From Lineus longissimus (taxonomy: Eukaryota > Nemertea > Pilidiophora > Heteronemertea > Lineidae), in the NCBI RefSeq assembly GCF_910592395.1, contig NC_088314.1, positions 7,318,001-7,378,000 on the forward strand: a stretch of DNA of 60,000 nucleotides, written 5' to 3'. The notes below the pieces were generated by a model. That model was not told the DNA's origin. It did no database searches and saw only the letters and a program-made list of their open reading frames with translations. The translations under genes were made by a program, and so were the position numbers. Below, one piece after another: positions 1 to 10,348 of the stretch; the stretch's first letter is position 1; each line of letters starts with the position of its first letter.

Positions 1-667
1 CAGCTATTGCGGGCCTGGCCAATCAAGCCAATTAGTGCACCTGCTTAATTGGTCCTGGCAAGCCTAATGGATATATGTCTAGGTATTTACTGGCAAAATT
101 TGGAGTGATTTGGATGGAAATTCGATGTGTCCATCTATAGGTTGAAAATTTTGGTAAATCTGTAATGCTTCACTCGTAGCCCGTAGTGTAAATTCCTGAG
201 AAAGTGGGTTTTGGGGGCTTTTCTAGCTGCGCTAGCTCCGAAACTATACATTTGATACAAACTCCCGACTTCAGACGTGGTTGATATAACTCTTAGGATT
301 ATATTCCCAAGATTTCAGCTTTATTGGAGCAAAATTCATAGTGTCCATAGGGGGGTTGAAAATTGGAGGATTTTCAATTTTTTTTCCCAACAAATATGCG
401 AAAAATATTACTTTCCACCTAGAATTAATCAAAATTTCGCAAACTATCATAAAGTACTTCCTTGCAACAATCATTTGTGAAGCTTTCAAAACTTTTGGCT
501 GATTTATTTGACCCTAAATCAGCAAAAACCAAACATTTTAGTGTTTGTATGCACCAATGCACAGGAGGCTAATTACCAGATTAATTCACACCTTTCCAAT
601 CTCAAACAATAGGAATGATGGAGTCTCCCTCTATTGAAAACAGAGTGTGCTAGGCCCGCAATAGCTG
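1..667. mobile_element. Non-autonomous DNA element with 15-bp terminal inverted repeats
   Basis: The first 15 bases (CAGCTATTGCGGGCC) are exactly the reverse complement of 653-667 (GGCCCGCAATAGCTG). The interior has no ORF longer than about 70 codons, so this looks like a non-autonomous terminal-inverted-repeat element. The left target-site duplication lies outside the window, so the true left boundary and the superfamily cannot be fixed. It could also be the tail of a longer element in which 1-15 is an internal repeat. Confidence 0.55.
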
Positions 668-984
668 GTAATGTGGAAATATTTATCATCATATTATGAG
701 TTAATTCGTATTTATTTCTCCTATTTATTAGAAATGTCAGTTTACACATTGTTGGTATTATTGTAATGATCTTATCATTTATGTTCATGTATACACGAAA
801 CTGATGATTAAGTGTTTCATCAAATATAAGAGGTTGATTTACGTTAGATGTGTATAGTTGGAATAAAGTTGATTCTGTCTAATCTTCTACTTGTGTCACT
901 TTTTTAAATAAAGACATCGAAGAAAAGAGAAGTTTTGGGTCGAATGACCATCATAGGTAGTCTAAACCCCCATACTAGGTCGTA

Positions 985-1745
985 AAATATGGAGACCAAA
1001 TCCACTCCATTGCAATCATGTTTGCCCTGGAAACGCGTGTATAACTCCATCTTGGTATAGTATGATGTTAAATGCTGAAGCGGAGGCCAAATCCATTCCA
1101 CTGCAATCAGACTTGACCTAGAAACGCGTGTATAACTCCATCTTGGTATAGTATGATGTTAAATGCTGAAGCGGAGGCCAAATCCATTCCAATGCAATCA
1201 GACTTGACCTAGAAACGCGTGTATAACTCCATCTTGGTATAGTATGATGTTAAATGCTGAAGCGGAGGCCAAATCCATTCCATTGCAATCAGACTTGACC
1301 TAGAAACGCGTGTATAACTCCATCTTGGTATAGTATGATGTTAAATGCTGAAGCGGAGGCCAAATCCATTCCAATGCAATCAGACTTGACCTAGAAACGC
1401 GTGTATAACTCCATCTTGGTATAGTATGATGTTAAATGCTGAAGCGGAGACAAAATCCATTCCATTGCAATCAGACTTGACCTAGAAACGCGTGTATAAC
1501 TCCATCTTGGTATAGTATGATGTCAAATGCTGAAGCGGAGACAAAATCCATTCCATTGCAATCAGACTTGACATACATGTAGAAATGTGTGCATTGTTTC
1601 GTCTTGGTATGTGCTGAAGCGGATGCCAAGTTGCAATCAGACTTGACCAAGAAATAAGTGCATGGCTCCATATCTTGGTAGTATTGATTTCGCGCCAAAT
1701 CCATTCCATTGCAATCAGACTTGGCCCTAGAAATCTGTGCATCGC
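985..1745. repeat. 91-bp tandem repeat array
   Basis: The marker AAACGCGTGTATAACTCCAT recurs at 1031, 1122, 1213, 1304, 1395 and 1486, exactly 91 bp apart. Two or three degenerate partial units follow to about 1745, still carrying CCATTGCAATCAGACTTG. The central units differ by only a few substitutions, which suggests recent homogenisation. Minus-strand open frames here are products of the repeat, not genes. Confidence 0.9.
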
Positions 1746-2990
1746 TTTATTCACGCGTAAAGCACGCGACCCAGGCAAAATATGTTTAAGACTCTGTAGT
1801 CTCCTGATTATGACCAATTTGACTTCCTAGCTCAAGCCTATAGTCGCCCTAGCTCCAGCCTATGTCGCCCTTTAATCAAACATGCATGAGCCTGTTGAGA
1901 AATATCGACTTAACCTGTAGATATCCTGAGGTTGTTCAGTAAATCTCGCACCTGACAAATCAAAAATGGATTGTGTAACAATAGCTGTGATCGTCAACAG
2001 TAATTGTTCGAACTGAGTGCATTTGTAACATACTCGAAATGAGATATTTCCAATACGACATATTGGGCAACAAACCGCCTGATAACGTGATAAAGTAAAC
2101 CTTGCTCAAATTTGTTCACATTATCAAGATAAGGCGTCCCCAAATCTTATAGCACGCGAGACATTAAAGGTAGATTGTCAATGTTATATGATTCGGTAAT
2201 CATCAATATTAAAACTGTCAACTTTTTATCATATCTTTATACTCAGGTATATGTTTTCACTGAGAATGCTATTTGACGCGATTTGTCTGAATTTCATGCG
2301 ATTTTTCAAAAATCGATGCGTTATGAAATTCATGCGAAAATGCAACGAAAAATTGTATTTATCAGTTGGGTGCAGTGCGGCGTAATGACAAGGCACTGAC
2401 TGCATGCGTTGTGACAATCGCATCCTGTGTATAAGGGCAGGTTTCCCACCGAGTGCGATTGCGACAACGCGGGTGTCACGGCTTTGCTATTTCAAACTTG
2501 CTTTGTCTTGCAATTCAGCATGCGCTGTGCGAGTCGAGCAACATCCCAACAACGGAAATCTAACCATTTGGAGGAGTTTGGGCATCGTTTACGTAAACGT
2601 ACTGCCGCCACCCCGACCTGTCCGAATGCACATGTAAGTTTATCCAACTTATCTTACATGCTTACGACAATATTTGACTTTGAACTTGATATTTTCTTCT
2701 ACGTGTAAGTGTCACGTTTGCTTTAATAATGTCGCAGCACAGACAGGTTGACCGGACATGACCATAGACAGAGATAAGGAATAGAGTCCTAGAAAAGAGC
2801 CGTTGAATTCTCAATCGTTCAGGAACCGTTATATTCCCAGGACGCAGAATTTCAGAGGATATACAACAAGTAAGAATAAATCACGTGCTGAAGAAGAAGA
2901 CGGGACTATACCTAAGTATGTAAGTCGCAAGTTACTATGCGCTGTTGCTTTTCCGCTCGTTTAGTTGCGACATCGCAAAGAAATGACCTT
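1746..2990. other. Intergenic stretch without a supported gene
   Basis: Mostly AT-rich unique sequence. A GC-richer patch at about 2340-2640 has overlapping short plus-strand frames and a good splice-donor-like site at about 2633 (ACAT|GTAAGT), with another at about 2921. These could be untranslated exons of the gene at 3592, but nothing in the sequence proves it. Confidence 0.3.
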
Positions 2991-2999
2991 TTTTGGTTC

Positions 3000-3400
3000 G
3001 GTTTGGTGAACCACTTGATAATGTAGCTGCTCTTTACAACTGTTGTTGGTGAACTGGTTGGTAATGGTTGCAGTCACCTACTTGATAATGACCTATACTT
3101 TATAATGCAGTTGTTGTTGGTGGTGAACTGGTTGATCTTTATGATTATGAGCTGTTGTCGGTGAACTGCTTCTTGCAACTATTGGTGGTGAACTACATTT
3201 CACATAATATTGCAGATATTGTGAACTGTTTGGTAATGCAGTTCGTGTTGGTGAACTGCACCATGATGATCAGAAGCTATCTTCGTGAATTATTATTGTT
3301 TGGTATATATTTGCTGATGTTGTTGGTAAACTGCTTGGCAGTGAATCTGCTATTTTTGCTGCTAGATGCAAGTGCATTGCTGGTGAAGAAATTGTTTGGT
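3000..3400. repeat. Degenerate tandem repeat rich in GTTGGTGAACTG
   Basis: Variants of GTTGTTGGTGAACTG and TTGGTAATGCAG recur irregularly every 30 to 60 bp. The plus-strand frame at 3155-3442 is Leu/Val/Asn-rich because it reads through this array, so I do not call it a gene. Confidence 0.6.
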
Positions 3401-3591
3401 AGTAACAGGGCAAATTTCAAAACTCAAGGGCAAATGAGGTGACTGGTCAGTGCTAGAATCAATGCAGTCGCACACTTTTGAGTGTTGGACTTAGTTTCGG
3501 TTGTTGATGTAGCCTATACTCCAAGTGCAACACGTGTAATATTCAGTTATCATTTCAGTTCAGCAAGACGGAAGACAGGCCACGGTCAAAG

Positions 3592-4389
3592 ATGACGGAC
3601 CCTGCAAAGAAAAGCCGGAAGTGGACAAAGCTCATTTCCAGGCTTCTAACACACTTCAACGGCATCGAAGCTGTCATCCACGATGGTGATGGAACAATTG
3701 CAATCAATTTTGACAGCATTTTCAACGTCCTGGCAACGGAGAGACCGGCGCTCAAGAAATATAACGTTCAACGACAGTTCCAGAACTACAGCAATGGTGG
3801 CAGTTGGCATGACTTTGAGTGGCACGTGTCACTAATGGCGCTGGTCAGGTTCGCGTTCCACCATTGCGATGATTTTCACCTCTGCGAAATGATGTGTCAC
3901 GATTTGGTGAACTTTTGCATGAAAGTTGCAAACTATGAAGTAGCGTACCTCAACTATGATGGCATTATTATGGGTTTTGTCAAAATGCATCTGAAAAATA
4001 TCACACCTTATTTTGAATTTCTCTACGGCGTCTGCGAGGCAGACATGGTTGCCTGGCTTCAGTTAGACTCTGTTTATCATCTGTTACGGAAAGACTCCAA
4101 GCCGGTCAAAAAATACAACATGCATCGCCAGATTTCTAACCACCGATATGGAATACGAAAATGTGGCTCAAAATATTCCATGTCTCTTCTCTCGTTGCTT
4201 AGGTACATATTTTATCACCAGGACCATTACGAATTATGTTTTGATATCAGTCATGATATCCTTGACCGTCTTTTAGCTCATTCTGGTATCGCCTATAGAA
4301 AGCCAATATTTCTGGTCACGCACACGGATATCGAAGGTGTGTCCGCCATGTCTAAGGATTACGGCGAACCTATGGATTTAACACTGTGA
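3592..4389 (+). CDS. Unrecognised 265-residue protein with two copies of a ~73-residue unit
   Basis: Single open exon. ATG at 3592 has a purine at -3, and an acceptor-like site (CATTTCAG) ends at 3558, so an upstream untranslated exon is plausible. Two internal segments align without gaps: about residues 39-111 and 157-229. Both share KKYNxxRQ, an Asn three residues on (N65, N183), a hydrophobic stretch with LxxLxR, FxH, then LC and HD. No signal peptide or membrane segment is evident; the protein is rich in His, Cys and aromatics. The C-terminus (about 231-265) is unrelated to the repeats. I do not recognise the fold or family and assign no function. It is convergent with the gene at 4890-7125. 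Confidence 0.7.
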   Translation: MTDPAKKSRKWTKLISRLLTHFNGIEAVIHDGDGTIAINFDSIFNVLATERPALKKYNVQRQFQNYSNGGSWHDFEWHVSLMALVRFAFHHCDDFHLCEMMCHDLVNFCMKVANYEVAYLNYDGIIMGFVKMHLKNITPYFEFLYGVCEADMVAWLQLDSVYHLLRKDSKPVKKYNMHRQISNHRYGIRKCGSKYSMSLLSLLRYIFYHQDHYELCFDISHDILDRLLAHSGIAYRKPIFLVTHTDIEGVSAMSKDYGEPMDLTL

Positions 4390-4889
4390 CTCTTTTATAG
4401 CACCCCATCTGTCATGGCACCCAGCCTCGTCCCAAATCATTGCGCCTCCGCCAATTCCCGACAAACTCTTGCAAAATGGAAGTAAGGAATAAGGTGTGTA
4501 TGATATATATCGATGAAATACATTTTTTCTGAATATTCGTGCTCTACATTTTTATTACTTCTGTGTTGGAGCCACTCTTCTCTATGATTGCCTTACAATC
4601 ATGCTCATGATATATACATGTACAGTGCTACACGAATACTTCTCCAACCAGTAGTTAATGAATAGCAAGACCGAAAAAACACACATTCATCGCGAGGAAT
4701 TCCTAAAAGTTTGTATTCGCGAGGAGGCCAAATCCCAATATCAGGACGTAATCATGTGGCTAGACATGACTTCTTAAGAGGCGAAATTTAAAAGTCGATA
4801 CAATTCTTCTGCGGTTAACCCTTAACCTGACTACTGCATATGTGTGAACGAAGGTAGTATATACGAGGACCGCAGCCCATACCTTTAGA
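4390..4889. other. Short intergenic region between convergent genes
   Basis: About 500 bp between the stop of the plus-strand orphan gene and the stop of the minus-strand rolling-stone-like gene, so it should hold both 3' UTRs. No canonical plus-strand AATAAA is seen; the nearest plus-strand hexamer is AATAAG near 4490. Confidence 0.5.
4551..4556 (-). terminator. Candidate poly(A) signal for the rolling-stone-like gene
   Basis: TTTATT on the plus strand is AATAAA on the minus strand, about 335 bp downstream of the minus-strand stop codon. A plausible 3' UTR length; no transcript evidence. Confidence 0.35.
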
Positions 4890-5290
4890 TCAATTGTCAA
4901 TCATTTCATAAGCACATACAGGGACATCATTCTCCTCCTCCTCCGAGTCCTTTTCATACAAGAGTCCATTTAATTTATCCCTGCCGATGGAGAGTCCCCA
5001 CAGGAAGAGAGTAGCAACAGGTGTCGCCACCAGTATGGCCAATATCGCTATCAATGATGTCTTCCGTGGATATCGCCAATCCAGCACTTTATAAATATAC
5101 GGCAGTCCGGTTGGACTTTTACCACCTGCTATTGCATAGATTGCGTTGAATATAAAGTACACGCCGGAATACATCATCGGGTAGAAGATGTGTTGTATCC
5201 TGAAGGGGATGTGGCTCAGTATGACGTCAACGATGACGTAGACAGTGTTGATTCCGTGAAGATTAAGGTCGATGAAATGTGGGGTCCCAC
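4890..5290 (-). CDS. Rolling-stone-like exon 4 (C-terminal)
   Basis: Acceptor TTCTTTTCAG before 5290 and stop TGA at 4892-4890. It begins with GTPHFIDLNLHGIN, the family's best-conserved block, followed by three hydrophobic segments and an acidic cytoplasmic-type tail ending EMIDN. Confidence 0.9.
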
Positions 5291-7125
5291 CTGAAAAGAA
5301 CGATTGAAATGATACAATTTAAGTGTCAGAAAATAGGAATGCGGTCGCTAGAATGCCGGCATTATTGACAAACTGTGTATCTAATTGAAACCGGATAACA
5401 CTAGTCCCATACCATGTTCCGTGTCGGGCAATGAATTCCTTACCTCATATCTTTACTTAACATATCATATGCCATGGGATTTTTCAACCATGTGATTGTC
5501 AATGTCGTCCCCACGAAAACGATAATAAAAAAACAGATCCAAGTTACATGAAGTCTCCTTCTCCCTACATGTTCTCGTCCGCTTACTCATCCGCCACGCC
5601 TAACATAGGGCATTTTCACCCTGTATAACACATTGGTTGGCAGAGTATAAGTTATGATCTGTAAGTTCTTACCCTCATACTGCAATAACCAATAACCCGA
5701 TGTGATAAGACAGGCAATTGGCGAGTAGAGACTATAAAACAACCATATGATACGGAATCGTATGGGCATTTTCGGCAAAACCACGGCATCTAAAATGAAT
5801 TACAAGTAACTGATTCATCTTTGATATATTAAGAGACAAAGGTAAATTGTGATGGCATCTTGTTCCATTCGGGCGGGGCGGCTCGATCAACGATCTTTCA
5901 ACAGCGCGAAAGTGGAAACGATGATAGGCAGGTTTCGCAACCCTGGGCGTAGCCAGCGCGGGTAGGGGCAAATGCTCTCCCAGAAGTCACAAAAAAACGT
6001 GTTTTTTACCATGACTTAGGCCGAAAATATTTTGGTCAATTGTACATGTAGTATCTTGGAATCTTGAAGTACAGCGGATATAAAATGGCGGTCTGTGTTG
6101 GCAGTCACAGAACGGCGCCATCGATAAATCTAGTTCCGGGGCTACGCAGGAGTCTATCGTCATTACTATTTACCTTTTCTCATCAGGCTTTCATCATAAT
6201 AGTAGTGTATGGTGAATACTGCTAGAAGAATGGCAGTCACTGTCATGAGGGTTTGGTTCCACGATGTTAAAAAGACAAACCATCGCACAGCGTATTCCGG
6301 TTTGGTGTACCATCCGTTGTAGTCGATGGCCCCACTGCATATCAAAATCACCAACCAGTAAATCGCTGCAAACGCCCTGTATGTGATGTAAAACCAGGGG
6401 TGGAAGTGCCACTGAAAGCAAAATATTATATACACAACTTCGAAATGACCGAAAAAAAGTGCTATAGAAGAGGATTTGGATTATTAATGAAGAAGGATCG
6501 CACCATCACTTAAGGGCTTATTCAATTCGGGTGTTTTCCCGTTGCGAAAACCTTTGGCCCCAGCGGGTATTTCCTGGTGAAGGCAATAGTGAGTTTTCGC
6601 AAATCCCCCGAAACTCCATTACATCAAAATATCATCAAAAGACGCCAACTGCACCCGCACTATTGAGCCGAGCGTAATTACTGGCGGTGGGGACTGCAGT
6701 GGGGAAGTGCCCAAGTGGAATCTGACCTGTCTCGTGTAATTTTTATGATTAAAACTCCAGTGCTCCAGCGTTTCACGGAAATGCCACAATGGTGGAAAGG
6801 GGTGCCCGATGGGGCTGACGTTCCAATGACGGCAGATGCTAAAACTAGCAATTCATTACTCCTATATAGAAATATTGCTGAGAAGTACTAGTATTCAATG
6901 TTGATGTCAAAGGGATTTCTATCTTACCTGCGGTGTGACAAACACCATCGGACGAGGATGATCAAATCCGAATTGGGATAGAGAACACTTGTTCCCAGGG
7001 CAGCAAAGTTTGTTGGTCATGACTATGCTTTCAATTTTTTCGGGCCCATGTCCGAAGTTGTCTAGATTGAGAATATCATTTGAGTGTAGTGATGGTACGC
7101 CCTCGTGCAGGATGGAGTTTCGCAT
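4890..7125 (-). CDS. Rolling-stone-like multipass membrane protein, four exons
   Basis: Minus strand, coding exons 7125-6928, 6411-6174, 5789-5673 and 5290-4890. All junctions are GT-AG and phases join (954 bp, 317 residues plus stop). The order matches the rolling stone family: a short N-terminus with CSLSQFGFDHPRP before a conserved Gln-Trp junction, FHPWFYITYR entering the first helix, the WFVFLTSWNQTLM segment, a helix ending in SGYWLL, HFIDLNLHGINTVYVIVDVI, a YSGVYFIFNAIYAIAGG helix, a last helix, then an acidic tail (DSEEEEND). The Drosophila member is linked to myoblast fusion; the role of invertebrate paralogues is largely unknown. The frame stays open upstream of the ATG to an acceptor at 7168-7169, so a further 5' coding exon is possible. 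Confidence 0.9.
5673..5789 (-). CDS. Rolling-stone-like exon 3
   Basis: Acceptor CATTTTAG before 5789 and donor TATGAGG|GTAAG after 5673. It encodes the loop LPKMPIRFRIIW and the helix YSPIACLITSGYWLL. Phase joins at both ends (GAT at the 5' junction, GGT at the 3' junction). Confidence 0.9.
6174..6411 (-). CDS. Rolling-stone-like exon 2 (first membrane helices)
   Basis: Acceptor TGCTTTCAG|TGG before 6411 and donor AAAAG|GTAAAT after 6174. It encodes HFHPWFYITYR, a hydrophobic helix, the conserved Trp-rich WFVFLTSWNQ segment and a second helix, ending in a charged loop (DESLMRK). The phase-1 end completes an Asp codon with the next exon. Confidence 0.9.
6928..7125 (-). CDS. Rolling-stone-like exon 1 (N-terminal)
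   Basis: ATG at 7125-7123, donor CCGCAG|GTAAG with last exon base 6928, phase 0. It encodes about 66 residues, including a Cys-containing CCPGNKC and the family N-terminal motif SQFGFDHPRP. The same frame is open back to 7167, where a CAG acceptor precedes codons giving DSCPFC. The start could therefore lie in an unseen upstream exon. Confidence 0.75.
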
Positions 7126-8799
7126 GTTCTCAGTGCAGAATGGGCAAGAGTCAACCTTTCCATCGCGCTGAAAATCGCGGATCCACCGACAAACTGAAAC
7201 GTCGAAAACAGACTATTGCGTATTATTTCATAGTTTCTGATGGGGTCACCCGGTTACTTTCGGATGTTTATGCAATTAGCTACCCTTATTTAAAGGGATC
7301 GTTCAAGTCGGAGACACCAGGTGTGATGATTGTGCTTATGCAACGACAGGTGGCGCCACTATTAACCTGTTCCATATTTTGCCATTTTCGTATGTACAAG
7401 GTCATCCTAGCATGGTTTTCAATATACATGTACTCCGCTTGTCGGTATTTATTTTTTATATGACCCTAATCTCAGGATGTTACGAGGTGTAAATATGCGA
7501 AAGAATCCAGTCTGTGGTGAACAGAAGGTAAGATTCTGCTGCCTCTGGTGTCGACCACGCGAACTATTCCAGGCAACATTTTGTCCCGAAATGAGTTTCT
7601 TCAACTATATTTCTGAATTTCCCAGGCCTTAAGGGTTAATATGTATACAGAAGCGTTAGACAGCCTGTGGTGTAAAGTACAAAAATCATTAAACAAGCAC
7701 GACGACATTGTAGTTCATGGCGAGTTGGGGAAGAATGACAACAGATAATCGCTTGTTCAACGCAGGTGTCGTGCATATGCCGCCTACGGAGTCATCACTG
7801 CTGTTGTCTCCTGATTATCAGTAGAATATGAACGCAGGCTATATGATATCCTTTATTGACCCATTACCGAAGACCAGGCCTGAATTCAGTAACTGAATGC
7901 TTTGGCATGATGACACGCAAAATCACCACTCGGGGGCTTTTCAAAAACTAGCTCCAAAACTAGCTCAGTGAGAATGCATATATGCTATCGCTACTTTCCC
8001 AAAAACACTTTGATGGGATTGAACATTTGTCACGTTGGTAGGGGAAATGTATTTGTTGTAATTAATTGCCACTTTCACAAACAAAATAAGTTTTTAAATG
8101 GTAGCGATGCACATCGCTTGAATTCATGAGTTGTCTTTGATAGTGATGTCTTCGCATTTCACTTGTTCAGTTCTGTTTTGGTAGTGATGCTTTGGTGGTG
8201 ATGCGTGCGTATTTCTCACTTTCCCGAATTGTTTTTGATGTAGAGATTCTTTTCCAAATTATCTTTGGGAAAGCGATACGCACGCATTCTTCTCTATTCT
8301 TAACAAAAACGAAACACCGATTGAATTAATGTGTTCGCTCAATTATCTCATCAGGAGGAAATCAGGGTTCGCTTCTCTGGCCCTGCCCCTGATTACCTCA
8401 GGATGAATTATCTGTGCGGAATGTCAGTTTGAATGTAAACCCAAACATGTAACGAAACCATGCAGTTGGGTGTGCTTTGATGCACATGTTCGCTCATATC
8501 AATTTAACCTGCCTCAATATCATAAAACCATGTGCGAATAGTTATGAATTCATGCATTACACGCATTGCATTTAGCGATAAATATATAATAATGCAAATT
8601 AGGTAATTAACAGAATGATTTAACATACCCGTATTTGCGGGGATTTTTTTTAATTCACCATATAGTTATTGCGGGATGGTGACTTGTATGAGTATTAATA
8701 CCACATGCCAGTGTATTTTCGAAAGGGCACTGAATGGTTGTCAATAAAAAACCTTAACAGTGTGAATATTATGGCAGTATATGTTTGCTTGTAACCTTA

Positions 8800-9115
8800 G
8801 GAAAACTTGTGAATGTAGGAGTCAATGAACTGGCTTTGTGGGAACCGACCCGAGGTGGGTTTAGGCCGGTTCCGATGAACCCGCACCGTGTAAAAAGCCC
8901 TAATTGGAGCTGAGCGAGTATCAGTGAGGTGCATGGTTCTACCGCCTCGAAACATCCACGTTCTTTTAGCCGCATTCGATAGAGGTCCTTACTTCGCATC
9001 GGATCGTCACCGGATGACACGTCCAATCTCTGGGGCCAGCGTGTTCGAACGAGCACCCTGATATTCAGGGTCATTAAATATCGAGAAGCGGAGTACATAC
9101 ATGTATATTGAAATC
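8800..9115 (-). repeat. Interspersed repeat, possibly SINE-like
   Basis: Read on the minus strand, this stretch begins with ATACATGTATGTACTCCGC and contains GTTCGAACACGCTGG, which resembles a tRNA B-box-type motif. A diverged copy of the first ~70 bases lies on the plus strand at about 7417-7490. The minus-strand ORF across it is a by-product. SINE identity is inference; no A-box or 3' tail was confirmed. Confidence 0.4.
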
Positions 9116-9529
9116 ACTGGTTGTGACCAGGATGTCGCACGGATTGCACCGCGCCATTCACCTTGTGTATAATTTAAAATGAATGAGCAAAATCTAGGCC
9201 TATAAAAAATCGAATATATGATTGCAAGGGCATACCATACCTTAAATTTGATCCAGGGGTGTATGTTTCGACCAGACAGTTTTCTTAAAAACAGTAGCCG
9301 ATTTTTATAGCCCAGAGGTATCCAAAAATCCTAACCTTTATACAGAATACTACAAAATAATCTGGTATTGGAATATTAACGCTGGCGCTGTCGGGCGTAT
9401 CCGATTATCGAATTATTGCACCAGCTGCAATTAACTAAGATATATACTATCTCGGGACTGTCATTTAGCACCTACACCTGGTATAAACCGATGTCGTCAG
9501 GGTGTGCAATCACGGTCCTTGCCATGGGT

Positions 9530-9660
9530 CACTTTAATCTCTCGTTGAGCAGCTGGCGCTGAGTGAGAACAGCGCCGGTGTCCAGAGACCATATATATAG
9601 GTCACGTGATCCCTCGTTAAGTGGGTAACTTTAAGTCGAGTGAGAACAGCGCCTGGCAGA
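9530..9660 (+). repeat. Diverged direct duplication
   Basis: The sequence running from CTCGTTGAGCAGC to GAGTGAGAACAGCGCC (from about 9541) recurs from about 9612 as CTCGTTAAGTGGG to GAGTGAGAACAGCGCC, about 71 bp apart. No coding potential is evident. Confidence 0.6.
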
Positions 9661-10257
9661 GTCCTGAGATGGAAATGTGGCCGTTCAAATCCCTTTAAAC
9701 TTATTTCGTGTTTCCAAATGTTCGAGTTCAATTACAGAATGAGTAACGCTTTTCTGAAAGACCTTGGTTACAATGTTTAATTCTCATAACGCATTTTTGT
9801 GTTACCTCATGTATGACTACATGAGGTCTGAAAATGAATGTCTCATATGCTGGGATTGAAATATTACATTTGAAAGCCATTCTTACCAGTCGTCTACACT
9901 GTGGAAGAAGGAAAAGTCCTCACAGACTATGTTTGACTTTTGCAACTTCGTGTAACGTGTAACGTGTAAACTTAATAATCTGTCTATAGTCTCCCTTTAA
10001 CATTTGTAGTTTTTCAATTTGAATGAAGATGTCACCACTGAAAATGCCAACACGTGCTTTGCTCTACTTTTACGTTGAACGCTTTCATCGTTTAGGTGAT
10101 TGATTGGCTTGGCATTAGCAGGGGCGGTACTTGCTGCAAAGCCTGGCCGAGAAAGTCTCACGGGCCCAGTCCGACGAAATCGGAAGGATAAGTCGGATAA
10201 AAGTTCGATCAAAGTGTGACATTTGTGTTTTGAGATGTGGAAGTTATCCAGTTGAGA

Positions 10258-10348
10258 ATGCGCGGGGTGCTTATGGCAGTGGCAGTGCTGCTAGGCGGCT
10301 GGCCCATACATCGGACGGTGTCTGGCTTTCAAACTGTCTCGGACTCGG
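10258..10348 (+). CDS. ADAMTS9: ADAMTS exon 1: signal peptide
   Basis: ATG at 10258 opens [15 protein letters not shown], a basic start plus hydrophobic core typical of a secretory signal; cleavage is likely near VSG at residue 23. Donor CTCGG|GTAAGA. It ends in phase 1, and the leftover G completes an Asp codon with exon 2. An in-frame GTG lies 21 bases upstream, but this ATG is the natural start. The 5' UTR boundary is not determinable. Confidence 0.85.

Larger units (their letters stand above)
7168..10257. other. Divergent intergenic region
   Basis: About 3.1 kb between the divergent rolling-stone-like (minus) and ADAMTS (plus) genes, so it should hold both promoters. I see no confident core promoter. 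It contains an interspersed repeat (8800-9115), a partial inverted copy of its end at about 7417-7490, a direct duplication at 9530-9660, and one end of a TTAA-type element near 9980-10000 (CTATAGTCTCCCTTTAA). Confidence 0.5.

Noticed and set aside
1471-1817. Minus-strand ORFs of 77 and 111 codons
   Set aside because: They read through the 91-bp tandem array in overlapping frames; no family signature.
3155-3442. 95-codon Leu/Val-rich ORF that looks like a membrane protein
   Set aside because: Composition follows from the GTTGGTGAACTG-type repeat.
7080-7463. Plus-strand 127-codon ORF
   Set aside because: Partly antisense to rolling-stone-like exon 1 and otherwise in intergenic DNA; no supporting features.
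8769-9098. Minus-strand 109-codon ORF
   Set aside because: It lies in an interspersed repeat with a second diverged copy of its end at about 7417.
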